64,000 nucleotides of DNA from Adhaeribacter terrigena (GCF_016623615.1 NZ_JAEHFX010000005.1:124001-188000), one strand, 5' to 3'. Positions 1 through 9,141 are shown, counted from the first letter of the stretch. The notes: generated from the sequence alone by a model not told the origin. Made by a program: numbers and translations.

Positions 1-410
1 TCATAGCTAGCTTCTGTTCTTAACTACCAGAATTTTACTTCCATAGTTTACTTTCTCCCTCAAGCCGGGTGGCTTCGTTTCTGCGTTCGCGGCTGCAACC
101 CTTCCTGCCCTTGCGGGCTGCCTCCTGCGTCGGCACCGGAAGTCTTGGAGGCCGCTCTCACAGAAACTGGTATCGGTTTGCCTTCGTAGCCAGCTTCTTT
201 TTAGTTTAGTTTTCTGGATAGCGTGATTTTCAGGATACGCTGCGCTGGCGGAATGCGGGAAAGCAAATCAAAAATAATCCTGTCCATCCCAAAAATCCTT
301 AAAATCGTATTCAGACAAAAATCACCATAATCAATAAATCATAGTTCAGACTTGATTGCCGCTTACTTTAGCTGACGGTTTTAAGTCCTCCACTGATTTA
401 GCTGTTGGGA
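1..410 (+). repeat. Composite structured repeat, copy 1 (left edge cut by window)
   Basis: This 400-bp noncoding stretch matches three other places in the window (14238-14893, 18815-19293 reversed, 49646-50201). The core at 56-170 folds as: hairpin AAGCC (62-66)/GGCTT (71-75); outer stem GTTTCTG (77-83)/CAGAAAC (161-167); GCGGC (89-93)/GCCGC (151-155); CTTCC (101-105)/GGAAG (138-142); and two apical hairpins, GCCC (107-110)/GGGC (115-118) and TGCC (119-122)/GGCA (132-135). A conserved tail with CGCTGCGCTGGCG (238-250) and TTTAGCTGACGG (367-378) follows. The part that would carry the two 28-bp elements lies outside the window. Confidence 0.8.
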
Positions 411-415
411 TGGGT

Positions 416-2248
416 TCAATTTACCACTGCATCGCCGCGGAGTTTCCGGAAACGTTTGCGGGCTTCTACTGAATAGGTACTTCCCGGAAACTTCAGGAGC
501 AGATCGTTGTAGAGTTTCTGGGCAGTAGCTGTGTCTTTCAGGTTTTCCTCGGTGATTTTGGCGGTCAGAAACAGGGCATCGTCGGCTAAAATATCGTCGC
601 TGTAGTTGGCCGTGATTTTAGCCAGGCTGAAAAGCGCATCGGTGTAATTGCCTTGCCGCAAAAATATCTTCGCTTTCTGAAAATAGATCTCATCGGCCAG
701 GTTGTGGTTTGGGTATTGCTTCAGGATCTGGTCGAGTTTCTGAATGGCTTGCGCAAACTTATTCTGAAAAAGCATCAGATCAGCTTCCGCGTAAGCTTCC
801 ATGGCAACTGTAGAAGTATCGAGGCCGGTATTGTCGGTAATGAGCAAGCTTAATTCCATGGCATCGTTGGCTATTTCGCGGCTGGTAGCCAGTTTCAGAA
901 TGTCCAGGTGGGCCTGCGCCAGTTCAAAATCGCCTTTGTAGTAACTCAGCCGGGCGTTACGCAGTTTGGCTTCGTGCCCGATGGTAGTTTCCTTATGCGA
1001 TTTTTCTACCTGCGAATAAAGCAAGGTTGCTTCCCAGGGTTCGCCTTTCAGCAAATAAATATCGCCTAAGCTGATCTTGGCCTGTGCTACCAGATCGGCA
1101 TTGGCGCGGGGAGTATTGATCACTTCTTCCAGCAAAACAATGGCTTTATCTTTTTCATCGAGGTAAAAAGCATGCAGCATGGCTTGGTTTTTCATGGCTT
1201 CGGCCGTCTGCGGATTTTTCCCGAATTCAGTTAATAACTGCTGGTATTCCGTGATCAGGGTCCTGATCTTTTGCGGCTCGATCGGGAAGCTGTTTTTAAC
1301 CTGTTCTTCGCGGGCATTGAGTAAGCGCTGGCGCGCCATGGCGTAATACTGGCCCGAAGGATATTCTTTAGTAAGGTATTCGTAGGCTTCGATCGCGCTT
1401 TCGTAATCGCCGTTTTTCAGGCTGATCGCGCCCAGTTCAAAAATGCGCACCCCGTTTTCACGGTTACGGCGGTCCATGGCACGGGCCTGGATCAGTGCGC
1501 TGCCAAAGTCTTTCCGTTGCAGATAAACCCAAAGCAGTAATTCGCTCAATACCTTCTGGTCCGGGTTTTTCTGCACTTTCGAGATCAGCACGCGTTCCAG
1601 GGCTTCAAACTCCTTTTCGTCTTTGAGGCTGTTTTGCAGCATGTTTTGCGCGTAACCCGCCTGCCCCGGATTCACTTCTACCAAACCCAGCACCTCGCCC
1701 ATTACTTTATCAGTTTGCTTCTGCACCGTATAATGCTGGATCAGATCGCTGTAGTAAGCCAGGTTGTTGTTCTCCAGTTTGCGGCCCTGCAAATAGGTTT
1801 TCTCAACGTATTCGGGCAGATTTTTCTCACTGAAGGCGGCTGCCGTTGCCCGCACTTTGGGCGCGGTAAGCTGGCTGATCATTTTATCGAATTGCTTCTG
1901 GCTGTCTTCGGTTTTGCCGGCAGCTTTATAAACCAAACCCAGGTCAATTTCATAATCGGGGTTATCGGGCACTTTTTTTATGGCTTTTTTCACCAGCTTT
2001 TCGGCCGGCTTAAATTTCTTTAGCGCCAGCAGGGTTTGCAGGTAATTGGGGTACAGGTAAGTAAACCGCGCGTTATCTTCTATCAGTTTTTCGTAGATCG
2101 CTTCGGCTTTGGCAAAATCACGCTGCTCAAAATATTCTTTGGCCAGCTTTTCTTCGCTGCGGTTTTTCTGCTGCGCAACCGCGCCGAAACTACAGAGCAG
2201 CAGCAGCAAAAACGCTATCATTTTCGGGCAAAAAAGTGCTCGCATCAT
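416..2248 (-). CDS. Secreted tetratricopeptide-repeat protein
   Basis: A 610-residue protein with a hydrophobic signal segment (MIAFLLLLLCSFGAVAQ, residues 10-26), so it is probably periplasmic or outer-membrane attached. The rest is helical TPR-like repeats; clear ones include residues around 30-60, 85-120, 265-310 and 500-600, with patterns such as A..IYEKLIED and A.QKLYNDLLLKFPGS. It resembles the TPR scaffold proteins common in Bacteroidota envelope operons; no enzymatic motif is visible. It is the last gene of the minus-strand cluster coaX to PpiD, separated from PpiD by a bidirectional terminator, so it may be transcribed partly on its own. The start could also be the Met at residue 10, which begins directly at the signal peptide. 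Confidence 0.85.
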   Translation of the reverse strand: MMRALFCPKMIAFLLLLLCSFGAVAQQKNRSEEKLAKEYFEQRDFAKAEAIYEKLIEDNARFTYLYPNYLQTLLALKKFKPAEKLVKKAIKKVPDNPDYEIDLGLVYKAAGKTEDSQKQFDKMISQLTAPKVRATAAAFSEKNLPEYVEKTYLQGRKLENNNLAYYSDLIQHYTVQKQTDKVMGEVLGLVEVNPGQAGYAQNMLQNSLKDEKEFEALERVLISKVQKNPDQKVLSELLLWVYLQRKDFGSALIQARAMDRRNRENGVRIFELGAISLKNGDYESAIEAYEYLTKEYPSGQYYAMARQRLLNAREEQVKNSFPIEPQKIRTLITEYQQLLTEFGKNPQTAEAMKNQAMLHAFYLDEKDKAIVLLEEVINTPRANADLVAQAKISLGDIYLLKGEPWEATLLYSQVEKSHKETTIGHEAKLRNARLSYYKGDFELAQAHLDILKLATSREIANDAMELSLLITDNTGLDTSTVAMEAYAEADLMLFQNKFAQAIQKLDQILKQYPNHNLADEIYFQKAKIFLRQGNYTDALFSLAKITANYSDDILADDALFLTAKITEENLKDTATAQKLYNDLLLKFPGSTYSVEARKRFRKLRGDAVVN

Positions 2249-2250
2249 TT

Positions 2251-2284
2251 TTCGTTGTTCGTTATTCGTTGCTCTTTGTTCGTT
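2251..2284. repeat. CGTT(G/A)TTCG simple repeat
   Basis: A run of CGTTGTTCGTTATTCGTTG units directly upstream of the TPR gene start. The same units recur around 12341-12371 and, inverted, at 12460-12477, each time beside a gene end. Confidence 0.6.
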
Positions 2285-2375
2285 TCAGAGAATCTCTTGC
2301 CGTAACCGAAAGAAGCAAAATTTACTATTCAATATAACGCAATTTCCTTCGAAACTGTGCAGCCTGCAGACAAAT

Positions 2376-2409
2376 AAAAAAGCTGCTCCTTTTCGGGAGC
2401 AGCTTTTTG
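2376..2409. terminator. Bidirectional intrinsic terminator after the PpiD-like gene
   Basis: GCTGCTCC (2382-2389) pairs with GGAGCAGC (2396-2403), with a short TTTTC-type loop, an A-run before it and a T-run after it. It lies 27 bp past the PpiD-like stop codon. The T-run is also the first part of a 28-bp dispersed element. Confidence 0.85.
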
Positions 2410-2430
2410 AGGTAAAATCCATACCGTTTT
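2403..2430 (+). repeat. 28-bp dispersed element (R form)
   Basis: CTTTTT ... ATACCGTTTT, ending 5 bp before the PpiD-like stop codon; it shares its T-run with the terminator hairpin. Confidence 0.7.
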
Positions 2431-2435
2431 GCGGT

Positions 2436-4544
2436 TTAGAAGAATTTTACGCGGGAATCTTTAATATCGGCACTGGCTTTTACTGCTTCGTAAACGGCAT
2501 TGTCTAAACGGCCTTTGCGACCAACCAGCATTTGCTGTTTCAGCATGTTCAGGTCTGCAGGCGCCTGGGCAGGCGTAATATTCTGCAGTTCCATCATCAT
2601 TACGCCCGACTGGCCTTCAATAGCACCGGTACGTTTGCCTGGTTTCAGACCGAATACCTGGCCTACAGCAACCGGCTCCAGCCCTACGCCTTCAATTGCG
2701 CCTGAGCCAAAGTTTACATTTTCTGAAGTACGAACCTGCGCTTCCGGACCGTATTTAGAGGCAATCTGCTCTAAAGAACCGCTGGCGCCTTTCAGTTTCT
2801 CCATGATCTGCTGGGCTTTCTTTTCGTTGCGAACCGCAGCGGTCAGTTCCTCGCGGCGGGCATCGATATTAGCTTCGCCTTTTTTGGTTTTGCCGGTTAA
2901 AACTGCTACCACAAACTGGTCGTCTACTTCAAAAGCCGGCGAAACGGAGCCTACTTTGGTGTCTTCGCGGAACGCCCAGCGTACTAATTCACGAGCATTG
3001 GCCAGGTTATTTACGAAACGATCGTTTGCTCTAATGCTTTTCGCTTCTGCTTTCATCAGCGACTTATCTTTCTCGATGTTCGCTTTGAAATCTTCCGGCG
3101 ATTTGCTTAAACCAGCCAGTTCATCGGCCTTGCGGTAAGCGGCATCGCGGGTATCGTCAGACGAAGAAATGTTGCGGGTAATGGTAGCGACCTGGTAGCT
3201 GCGGGTAGTTTTTGGTTCGGTAACTTTTACAATGTGGTAACCGAAGCTGGTTTCTACCAGGGTTGGCAGCAAGCCGGTAGATTTAGCACCAAAAACTGCT
3301 TTTTCGAATTCAGGAACCATATTGCCTTCGCGGAACCAGCCTAAATCGCCGCCCTGTGAAGCCGTCCCATCGGAACCGTGCTGACGGGCCATAGCGGCAA
3401 AATCAGCTCCGCCTTTAATTTGCGCCAGCACATCCTCAGCTTTTTTCTTGGCTTCTGCTTTTGCTTCCGGCGTTTCGGCAGCAGGCTTGAACAGAATGTG
3501 GCTTGCCCGGATAGAAGCTGCACCGCCATCTTTAATATCGGTTACTTTGTGAATCGTATAAACGCCGTTCTCTTCGTAAGGACCAAAAACCTGGCCTTCG
3601 GTTAAGGTTTCGTTTTTCAGTTTTTCAGGAAGCTCGCCAATGTTTACATAAGCCGGGTTGAAAGGCGCATCGGAATTGGCTACGGCAAAAGCCGAATCGT
3701 TGGTGGAAGCCTGAAACTGCTTGGTTAATTCAGCAATTTCTTCTTTGGCCGCTTTCGCATCTTCTTCCGAAGGACGCACCGGGATGGTTACGTACTCGAA
3801 GCTGCGGGCATCTTCCGATTTGTATCTGTCTTTGTTTTTATCCAGGTAAGCTTTCAGCTCCTCGTCGGTTACTTTAAAAGCCGAATCGGATAAGGTGAAA
3901 TATGGAATGTATAAGTATTTTACGCTGGCAGCTGCATTCTGCTCGTCGTTAAAGTTTTTCGCTTCCTGAGTAGTTACGTAAGCCGATTGTTTGATCAGGT
4001 TATCGTATTTAATGCGCATCCGGTCCGGGCCTAAACCCTGTTCGAACTGGTGCCAGGCGGCCTGCTGTTCGGCTGGCTGCTGGTCTAACTTGCTCAGGTA
4101 ATCGATAACCGACGCACGATCGAACTGCTGCGTTTGCGGGTTTACAAATGCCTGCTGAATGGCCGGGTGAATGTGGTTACCCTGTACCATGTCTACCAGT
4201 TCTTCTTCGGTAACTGTTAAGCCTAAACGCTCAAATTCCTTCTGAAAAGCTACTTTAAAGATCAGCTGGTTCCAGGCTTGTTCCCGTAGTGGAGCCATTT
4301 CTTCTTCGCCGGGCTGTTTGCCATTCTGGGCAGCATAATTGCGTTTTATACCTTCCAAAGTTTCGTCGAACTCCTGAATGGTAATTTCTTTGCCGGCTAT
4401 TTCGCCAACGATGGTATCGCCACGCCCGAACAATCTGGAATTAGGACCGAGCAAATCGCCTAATACCATGAAAATAAGCAAGCCTACGGCAATAGCACCT
4501 ACTGCCCAGCCAGACTTCTCCCTGATTTTGTTAATTACTGCCAT
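2436..4544 (-). CDS. PpiD/SurA-type peptidylprolyl isomerase
   Basis: A 702-residue membrane-anchored periplasmic folding factor. Residues about 13-31 form one transmembrane segment (GWAVGAIAVGLLIFMVLG) right after a short cytoplasmic tail. A SurA-N/PpiD-like helical chaperone region follows, then a parvulin domain at about 345-445 with the family signatures RASHILF, GGDLGWF and SFGYHIVKV. A second divergent isomerase-like region lies towards the C-terminus. Length and order match the Bacteroidota PpiD-like family. It lies downstream of the CNNM/CorC gene and is followed by a terminator. It probably assists folding of outer-membrane proteins such as those encoded nearby. The start Met precedes the usual AVINKIREKSG opening. 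Confidence 0.93.
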   Translation of the reverse strand: MAVINKIREKSGWAVGAIAVGLLIFMVLGDLLGPNSRLFGRGDTIVGEIAGKEITIQEFDETLEGIKRNYAAQNGKQPGEEEMAPLREQAWNQLIFKVAFQKEFERLGLTVTEEELVDMVQGNHIHPAIQQAFVNPQTQQFDRASVIDYLSKLDQQPAEQQAAWHQFEQGLGPDRMRIKYDNLIKQSAYVTTQEAKNFNDEQNAAASVKYLYIPYFTLSDSAFKVTDEELKAYLDKNKDRYKSEDARSFEYVTIPVRPSEEDAKAAKEEIAELTKQFQASTNDSAFAVANSDAPFNPAYVNIGELPEKLKNETLTEGQVFGPYEENGVYTIHKVTDIKDGGAASIRASHILFKPAAETPEAKAEAKKKAEDVLAQIKGGADFAAMARQHGSDGTASQGGDLGWFREGNMVPEFEKAVFGAKSTGLLPTLVETSFGYHIVKVTEPKTTRSYQVATITRNISSSDDTRDAAYRKADELAGLSKSPEDFKANIEKDKSLMKAEAKSIRANDRFVNNLANARELVRWAFREDTKVGSVSPAFEVDDQFVVAVLTGKTKKGEANIDARREELTAAVRNEKKAQQIMEKLKGASGSLEQIASKYGPEAQVRTSENVNFGSGAIEGVGLEPVAVGQVFGLKPGKRTGAIEGQSGVMMMELQNITPAQAPADLNMLKQQMLVGRKGRLDNAVYEAVKASADIKDSRVKFF

Positions 4545-4570
4545 TGATAAGTTAAATTGTAAAAGAATTG

Positions 4571-4601
4571 CAAAATAATGAGAATATCCCGTAAGTTCAA
4601 A
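4571..4601 (-). promoter_or_regulatory. Possible promoter of the PpiD-like gene
   Basis: On the minus strand TTTG (4598-4601) is followed 20 bp later by TATTTTG (4571-4577), close to the Bacteroidota -33 TTTG / -7 TAnnTTTG pattern but one base short in the -7 box. It sits 27 bp upstream of the start codon. Confidence 0.4.
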
Positions 4602-4633
4602 ATTTTGCGAAATTTCCCCGTAAACGCTGATTA

Positions 4634-5914
4634 TCAGGCTTCGGTCTGCTCCGGGTGCATGGTGAACCGCACGGTGTTTATCCGGTTCTCATCCATGGTA
4701 AGCACGGTTATGGTAAAAGGCGGCACCGGAATAACATCGCCGGCATTCGGAATATCTTCGTTTACCGATAAAATAAAGCCGCCCAATGTTTCATAATCGC
4801 CTTCCGGAAGCTCGAAACCGTATTTTTCGTTCAGGTAATCTATTTCGTGGCGCGCGCTGAAAAGATACGTATTCGGTTCCGGCAACACTTGCTCCACGAG
4901 TTCGTCTTTGTCGTATTCGTCTTCAATTTCGCCGAAAATCTCTTCAATCACGTCTTCTACAGTTACAATACCCGAGGTTCCGCCAAATTCATCTACCACT
5001 AAGGCCATGCTGCGGTGGTCTTTAATAAATTTCACGAGCAGCTCATTGGCCAGCATGTTTTCCGGAATAACGGTTACCGGCGTCAGAATTTCTTCTATAG
5101 CAGCTGGTTTGCGGAAAAGCGAAAGCTGGTGACAATAGCCGATGATATTATCGATGGTTTCTTTATAGACCAGGATTTTGGAATGCCCGCTCTCAATGAA
5201 AAGTTGGCGGAGGTCTTCAATGCTGTCAGAAATTTCCACCGCTTCAATTTCGGTGCGGGGCACCATGCATTCCCGCACTTTTACGGTTTTAAATTCCAGG
5301 GCATTTTCCAGGATGCGGGTATCTATTTCCGGCATTTCTTCGGTCTGGGCCGGGTCGGCGCTGCGACGAATGTGTTCTTCCAGGTTGGTAGCCGCAAAAG
5401 CCGGTTTTTCTTTGGAATAATTTACGCGGGCTACTTTGCCGGTTACAAAGCGGTTAAACCCGGTTACGAACTGCACCAGCGGGTAAAACAGGTAATAGAA
5501 AACGGTTAAGGGCAGCGCAAAAGCCTGCAGCAATTCGTGGCCGTAAATGCCAATAAAAACTTTAGGAATAAGCCAGCGCGATAAGAAAAGGATAATTGCT
5601 GCCACAATTACCGCTATTGCCGAATAACCAATGGCCGAGAGTTCGGGGTTTTGCCACAAACGGTAATAAAGCCAGGAAGCCAGAATAACGCCGGAGCCTA
5701 CCATGGCAATCAGGCGGCCTACCAGGCAAATAGCGGCTACGCGCAACCGATGGTCAAGCAGCCAGTCGGTGAGGCGCTCAGACCAGGACGTGCGTTTGGA
5801 ACCCAGATCGAAGGAAAATTTAGCCGGCCGCAGATAGGCTACTTCGGCGGTGGTGAAAAAGCTTATCAGCAGAAAGAAAAAAATCAGCAGCAAAATGGGA
5901 CCGGGGTCGCTCAT
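4634..5914 (-). CDS. CNNM/CorC (hemolysin C) family membrane protein with CBS pair, GldE-like
   Basis: A 426-residue protein with an N-terminal CNNM (DUF21) membrane domain of about four hydrophobic segments (residues 5-20, 55-80, 95-120, 130-155), a cytoplasmic CBS-domain pair at about 205-325 (opening VRECMVPRTEIEAVE) and a CorC/HlyC C-terminal domain at about 345-420. The motif VDEFGGTSGIVTVEDVIEEIFGEI is typical of the family. Relatives are linked to Mg2+/cation transport; the Bacteroidota branch includes the gliding-associated protein GldE, which has this size and layout, but sequence alone does not separate them. A 62-residue membrane protein gene lies 15 bp upstream, so they are probably co-transcribed. 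Confidence 0.88.
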   Translation of the reverse strand: MSDPGPILLLIFFFLLISFFTTAEVAYLRPAKFSFDLGSKRTSWSERLTDWLLDHRLRVAAICLVGRLIAMVGSGVILASWLYYRLWQNPELSAIGYSAIAVIVAAIILFLSRWLIPKVFIGIYGHELLQAFALPLTVFYYLFYPLVQFVTGFNRFVTGKVARVNYSKEKPAFAATNLEEHIRRSADPAQTEEMPEIDTRILENALEFKTVKVRECMVPRTEIEAVEISDSIEDLRQLFIESGHSKILVYKETIDNIIGYCHQLSLFRKPAAIEEILTPVTVIPENMLANELLVKFIKDHRSMALVVDEFGGTSGIVTVEDVIEEIFGEIEDEYDKDELVEQVLPEPNTYLFSARHEIDYLNEKYGFELPEGDYETLGGFILSVNEDIPNAGDVIPVPPFTITVLTMDENRINTVRFTMHPEQTEA

Positions 5915-5929
5915 AAATTATTAATGGGC

Positions 5930-6118
5930 TTAAGAATTCTGTTTTTTTCTGTTGTAACGGAAAATGGTAATAAAGGCAATGGAGATCATAAAGATCCAGT
6001 AGTTATACCCGATCGCTTCAGAAACGGATACGGTTTGCATATCGATCAGTACGCGGTGCACCCCGATAATAAAGGAAACAATGGTTAAAGATATAAATAT
6101 AGTTTGTTTAAGCGACAC
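5930..6118 (-). CDS. Small two-segment membrane protein
   Basis: A 62-residue protein with two hydrophobic stretches (residues about 6-23 and 36-53) and a basic tail (RYNRKKQNS). It has no recognised domain. It lies only 15 bp upstream of the CNNM/CorC gene on the same strand, suggesting co-expression. Hydrophobicity and position support a real gene, but the small size leaves some doubt. Confidence 0.6.
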   Translation of the reverse strand: MSLKQTIFISLTIVSFIIGVHRVLIDMQTVSVSEAIGYNYWIFMISIAFITIFRYNRKKQNS

Positions 6119-6158
6119 GATTTTGGTAATTGGTTAATGGTTATTGGCTACCGGCTTT

Positions 6159-6187
6159 ACTTTTTTAGTGAAAAAGAATAGCGTTTT
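6159..6187 (+). repeat. 28-bp dispersed element (R form)
   Basis: ACTTTTTTAGTG then AAAAAGAATAGCGTTTT, 40 bp upstream of the small membrane-protein gene, running straight into a tandem 8-mer array. Confidence 0.75.
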
Positions 6188-6191
6188 TTTT

Positions 6192-6365
6192 AAATGGTTG
6201 AATGGTTAAATGGCTGAATGGTTGAATGGCTGAATGGCTGAAAGAGCAAATAGCGGCATTTAAAGATTCAGTGATTCTTTTATGCATTCATCCTTTCTTT
6301 CAAGAATTTAATTAAAAAACCATTTAACCATTCAGCCATTTAACAATTCAACAATTCAACAATTA
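6192..6365. repeat. Inverted pair of tandem 8-base arrays
   Basis: Left arm 6192-6243 is about six units of the type AATGGTTG/AATGGCTG. Right arm 6318-6365 is the reverse-complement kind (CCATTTAA, CCATTCAG, CAATTCAA). They face each other across about 75 bp in the gap between lptC and the small membrane gene, so a long imperfect hairpin could form. Related single units occur at 28781-28810. Confidence 0.75.
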
Positions 6366-6367
6366 AG

Positions 6368-6934
6368 TTACTCTTTCACCGAGAAAATGCCGGATGGTTT
6401 TAAAATGCGGTAGCGCGAAAAATCCTGGTTGGCCTCCAGGCCGTGGCCGGTCAGAATTTCGTCGGCGGTGCGGATCTTTACAAATTTATTGGTGCGGATC
6501 TTCTGTTGTTGCTTGTGCCAGCGCAATTCTTCGGTTTCCAGCGTTTCGTTTTTGGCTATGTTTTTAACTACTACGTTGCCACGGGCCAGGTAAGAATCGG
6601 ATTCTTTATCGTATTTGCCGTAGTTGGCCTGCAGCGTGGTGGTTATGCGGCCCAGTTCATCCAGGAAGGTTAAGTTAAATCCTTTCGGATAAATGCCGTC
6701 GCCGCTTTCGTATTGCTGCTGCAAAGGCGCGTTGAGCTTAATTTTCAGGCGCGCCGAATCGGAATAAAGCGTTTTTACGTCGGCCGTTTCCATGATCGGA
6801 CCGGTATATTTGGGCTGCTTGTCCGGGTCTTGCGTAGCCGGGCCGCAACCGGCGTTCAGCAGCAAAACCAGGCTCAGCAGCCAAAAACCAAGCTGCCAGC
6901 TTTTATCCGGAACGTTTTTCTGCATCAGGCCCAT
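6368..6934 (-). CDS. lptC: LPS export protein LptC
   Basis: A 188-residue lipoprotein. The N-terminal hydrophobic segment ends in the lipobox LLNAGC (Cys at about residue 29). The remainder is the beta-jellyroll LptC/YrbK fold: repeated short strands, the phrase GITTTLQANYGKYD-like, and ARGNVVVKN..ETLETEELRWHKQQQKIRT, which is the hallmark of Bacteroidota LptC. It would shuttle lipopolysaccharide from the LptBFG transporter to the LptA bridge. It lies downstream of the barrel protein gene and coaX on the same strand. The Met-Gly-Leu-Met start could also be the second Met; the difference is trivial. Confidence 0.88.
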   Translation of the reverse strand: MGLMQKNVPDKSWQLGFWLLSLVLLLNAGCGPATQDPDKQPKYTGPIMETADVKTLYSDSARLKIKLNAPLQQQYESGDGIYPKGFNLTFLDELGRITTTLQANYGKYDKESDSYLARGNVVVKNIAKNETLETEELRWHKQQQKIRTNKFVKIRTADEILTGHGLEANQDFSRYRILKPSGIFSVKE

Positions 6935-6988
6935 TTATATTTATTGGTGCTTTCGTTGGGGTTTTCAGGTTTAAAAAAAATCAACCTG

Positions 6989-7016
6989 ACTTTTTACTGC
7001 CCGAACCCTACCGTTT
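6989..7016 (+). repeat. 28-bp dispersed element (R form)
   Basis: GACTTTTTACTGCC then CGAACCCTACCGTTTT, ending 2 bp before the stop codon of the outer-membrane protein gene. Confidence 0.7.
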
Positions 7017-7018
7017 TT

Positions 7019-8299
7019 TTAATCTAATTTCCGCTGAATGAACCACTTATTGTTGAGCGAAAGCCCTACCTGCGCCCGGATAAAGTTTTCCTGCACCAGG
7101 CTATTATCGGTAGTACCGCGTTTACCCAGCGCAAAACCCAGGTTCAGGAACGAACTTTCGGTAATAAGCGAACGGCCGAGTGGCAAAGTAAAGCCCCAGG
7201 TTACAGCCGCTTCGTTCAGTTGCTCGTTGTTTATTACGTATTGCGTTTGCCCGTAGCTGAAACCGGCGCGGTAGGTTACGCGGCGCAGGTATTTCGGCGA
7301 AGCAGGTTCCGGCACAAATTCACCGCCTAAACCAAAACGCGTGGTATTTTCGAACGGAGAGTTGCCTTCAAAGTTTTTAAATTCCGACCAGTTTTGCAGC
7401 GCAATATCGGCGCTTACGCTCCAGTTCAGGGCATTATCAAGGCTTAAGCCCAGTTGAAAACCACCCGGAACCGTAACTTTTTTATTGGCGCTGTCGGCGT
7501 GGGTCTGATCCAGACCGGAGGTATTGAGGCGCTCGATATACGTGCGGCGCTCCGCATTCAGATCGGTAGCCAGATTATAAACCCCGCCGATTCCTACGTT
7601 ATATTTACCCATTTTCCGACGATACGCCACACCGGTTTTAAAAGCAAAATCGCTGTAGCTGGTTTCCTGACGGATACGCAATTGCTGCGAAGTAAGGGTT
7701 TGGGAACCACTAGTCCGCTGCAGCGCCGTGGTATACATATTATCGATGGTTCCGAAAATGTATGATGCGGTGGCGCCGATGGTCAGGTCTTTAAAAACTT
7801 TTACACCGTGGCCGAAATACACTTCCGATAAGCCGCCTTCGCCACTGTATTTCACTAAAGCTTGCGTACCTGGGTCGTTTATTACCGGCTGTACGGCGTT
7901 GGTTTCGTATTGCACCGTGCTGTAAGGCTTCAGGCCAAATGCGGCCGACCAGCGTTTGCTTACCGGAATAGCCAAACCAATCGTGCCTAAATTGGTGCTG
8001 CCGTCGCGTTGCGAACGACTGTCTTCTTTCAGGGTTTTAAGCTGGCTGTTTACGGTCAGCTCAAAAATCACATTGTTGTTGAAGTAAAGCAGCGCCGGGT
8101 TCAGTTCGTTTATCTGGTAACTGTTTGGGGATGCTACGCCGCTGCCGCCCATGCTGAAGTTGCGAATACTGCCGTTGTTCGTGCTCAGATCGCCGATGCC
8201 GAAGCGGGAATAAGGCGAGTTGCCCAGGCTTTGCGCCGTGGCGGTGTTGGTAGCCAGCAAACCGGCAGATACTAAAAATATCGTTAAAAACTTATGCAT
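7019..8299 (-). CDS. Outer-membrane beta-barrel protein
   Basis: A 426-residue protein with a signal peptide (residues 1-22, ending TATA-QS) and a long region of alternating amphipathic strands ending in a family-like C-terminal strand (NNKWFIQRKLD). The early motif NSPYSRFGIGDL is typical of a Bacteroidota outer-membrane protein family related to FadL/PorV-type barrels. Its gene overlaps the 3' end of coaX by 8 bp, so translation is probably coupled. Its precise role is unknown; its placement between coaX and lptC suggests envelope biogenesis. Confidence 0.82.
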   Translation of the reverse strand: MHKFLTIFLVSAGLLATNTATAQSLGNSPYSRFGIGDLSTNNGSIRNFSMGGSGVASPNSYQINELNPALLYFNNNVIFELTVNSQLKTLKEDSRSQRDGSTNLGTIGLAIPVSKRWSAAFGLKPYSTVQYETNAVQPVINDPGTQALVKYSGEGGLSEVYFGHGVKVFKDLTIGATASYIFGTIDNMYTTALQRTSGSQTLTSQQLRIRQETSYSDFAFKTGVAYRRKMGKYNVGIGGVYNLATDLNAERRTYIERLNTSGLDQTHADSANKKVTVPGGFQLGLSLDNALNWSVSADIALQNWSEFKNFEGNSPFENTTRFGLGGEFVPEPASPKYLRRVTYRAGFSYGQTQYVINNEQLNEAAVTWGFTLPLGRSLITESSFLNLGFALGKRGTTDNSLVQENFIRAQVGLSLNNKWFIQRKLD

Positions 8300-9011
8300 G
8301 TGGAATCAATAAACTATTCAGCCCGAGCAAAACCAATTCAGGAATTGCAAAGATGCGTCCTTTTAAGTTAGTTTCAAAAAATGTAGCGTCGCCGCCACAA
8401 AGGATTATGTGCAGGTTTTGAGCCTGTTTTTCATAGCGTTTTATAATGCCTTCGGCTTCGGCCAGCGTACCGTTATATACGCCGCTTTGCATGGCCTGCG
8501 CCGTGGTTTTGCCCGAAATTTCGGGCACAAACGCCGGCTGCTCTAAAAACGGCAAACGGCTGGTAAACGTATGCATGGCCTTAAATTTCATAGCTAAACC
8601 CGGTGCGATCAGGCCTCCGTGGTAATTTCCTTCAGCATCCAGGAAATCGTAAGTAATGCAGGTTCCGGCATCAATTACGAGGCAATCGGTTTTGGGAAAT
8701 AAATGCGCTGCGCCTAAAACCGCCGCCAGACGGTCTTTCCCCAAAGTTTCCGGAGTTTGGTAAAGATTGGTAATGGGCAGTTTGGTCTTATGCGTAAGCT
8801 CGACTTTTTTACCCGGAACCGATAGCGTTTTCAGCACTTCTTCGCCCGAAATTCCTACCGAAGCCAACGCAATATTCTCCGGCTTTTCTTCGGCTACCAA
8901 TTGCTGCAAAGCTGAAATCTCCGAAATTACCCCCTGCTTTTTGAGCTGGTTATTTTCAAAGATTCCGAATTTGGTGTTGGTGTTACCGATGTCGATGATC
9001 AGGTTGCGCAT
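8292..9011 (-). CDS. coaX: Type III pantothenate kinase
   Basis: A 239-residue enzyme for the first step of coenzyme A synthesis (pantothenate to 4'-phosphopantothenate). The ASKHA-fold signatures are all present: DIGNTNTKFG at residues 6-15, GKDRLAAVLGA at about 96-106, VIDAGTCITYDFL at about 116-128 and GGLIAPG at about 135-141. Cytosolic. It is the first gene of the minus-strand envelope cluster and overlaps the following barrel gene. Confidence 0.97.
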   Translation of the reverse strand: MRNLIIDIGNTNTKFGIFENNQLKKQGVISEISALQQLVAEEKPENIALASVGISGEEVLKTLSVPGKKVELTHKTKLPITNLYQTPETLGKDRLAAVLGAAHLFPKTDCLVIDAGTCITYDFLDAEGNYHGGLIAPGLAMKFKAMHTFTSRLPFLEQPAFVPEISGKTTAQAMQSGVYNGTLAEAEGIIKRYEKQAQNLHIILCGGDATFFETNLKGRIFAIPELVLLGLNSLLIPHA

Positions 9012-9141
9012 AGAGTTATTCTGTAGTTAAAACCTTGCTCCGAAGAGCGACATCGGGAAAGTATATTTTGTAGTATTTATTGGGCTTCAACCCACATTTT
9101 TAACTTATAAGTTATTCTCAGATAAAATATCTGGAAAATAA

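Noticed and set aside
653-853. Many 60-200-residue frames opposite real genes (for example 653-853, 5015-5509, 50600-51202)
   Set aside because: They lie on the other strand or in another frame of well-supported genes, with no domain or promoter of their own.
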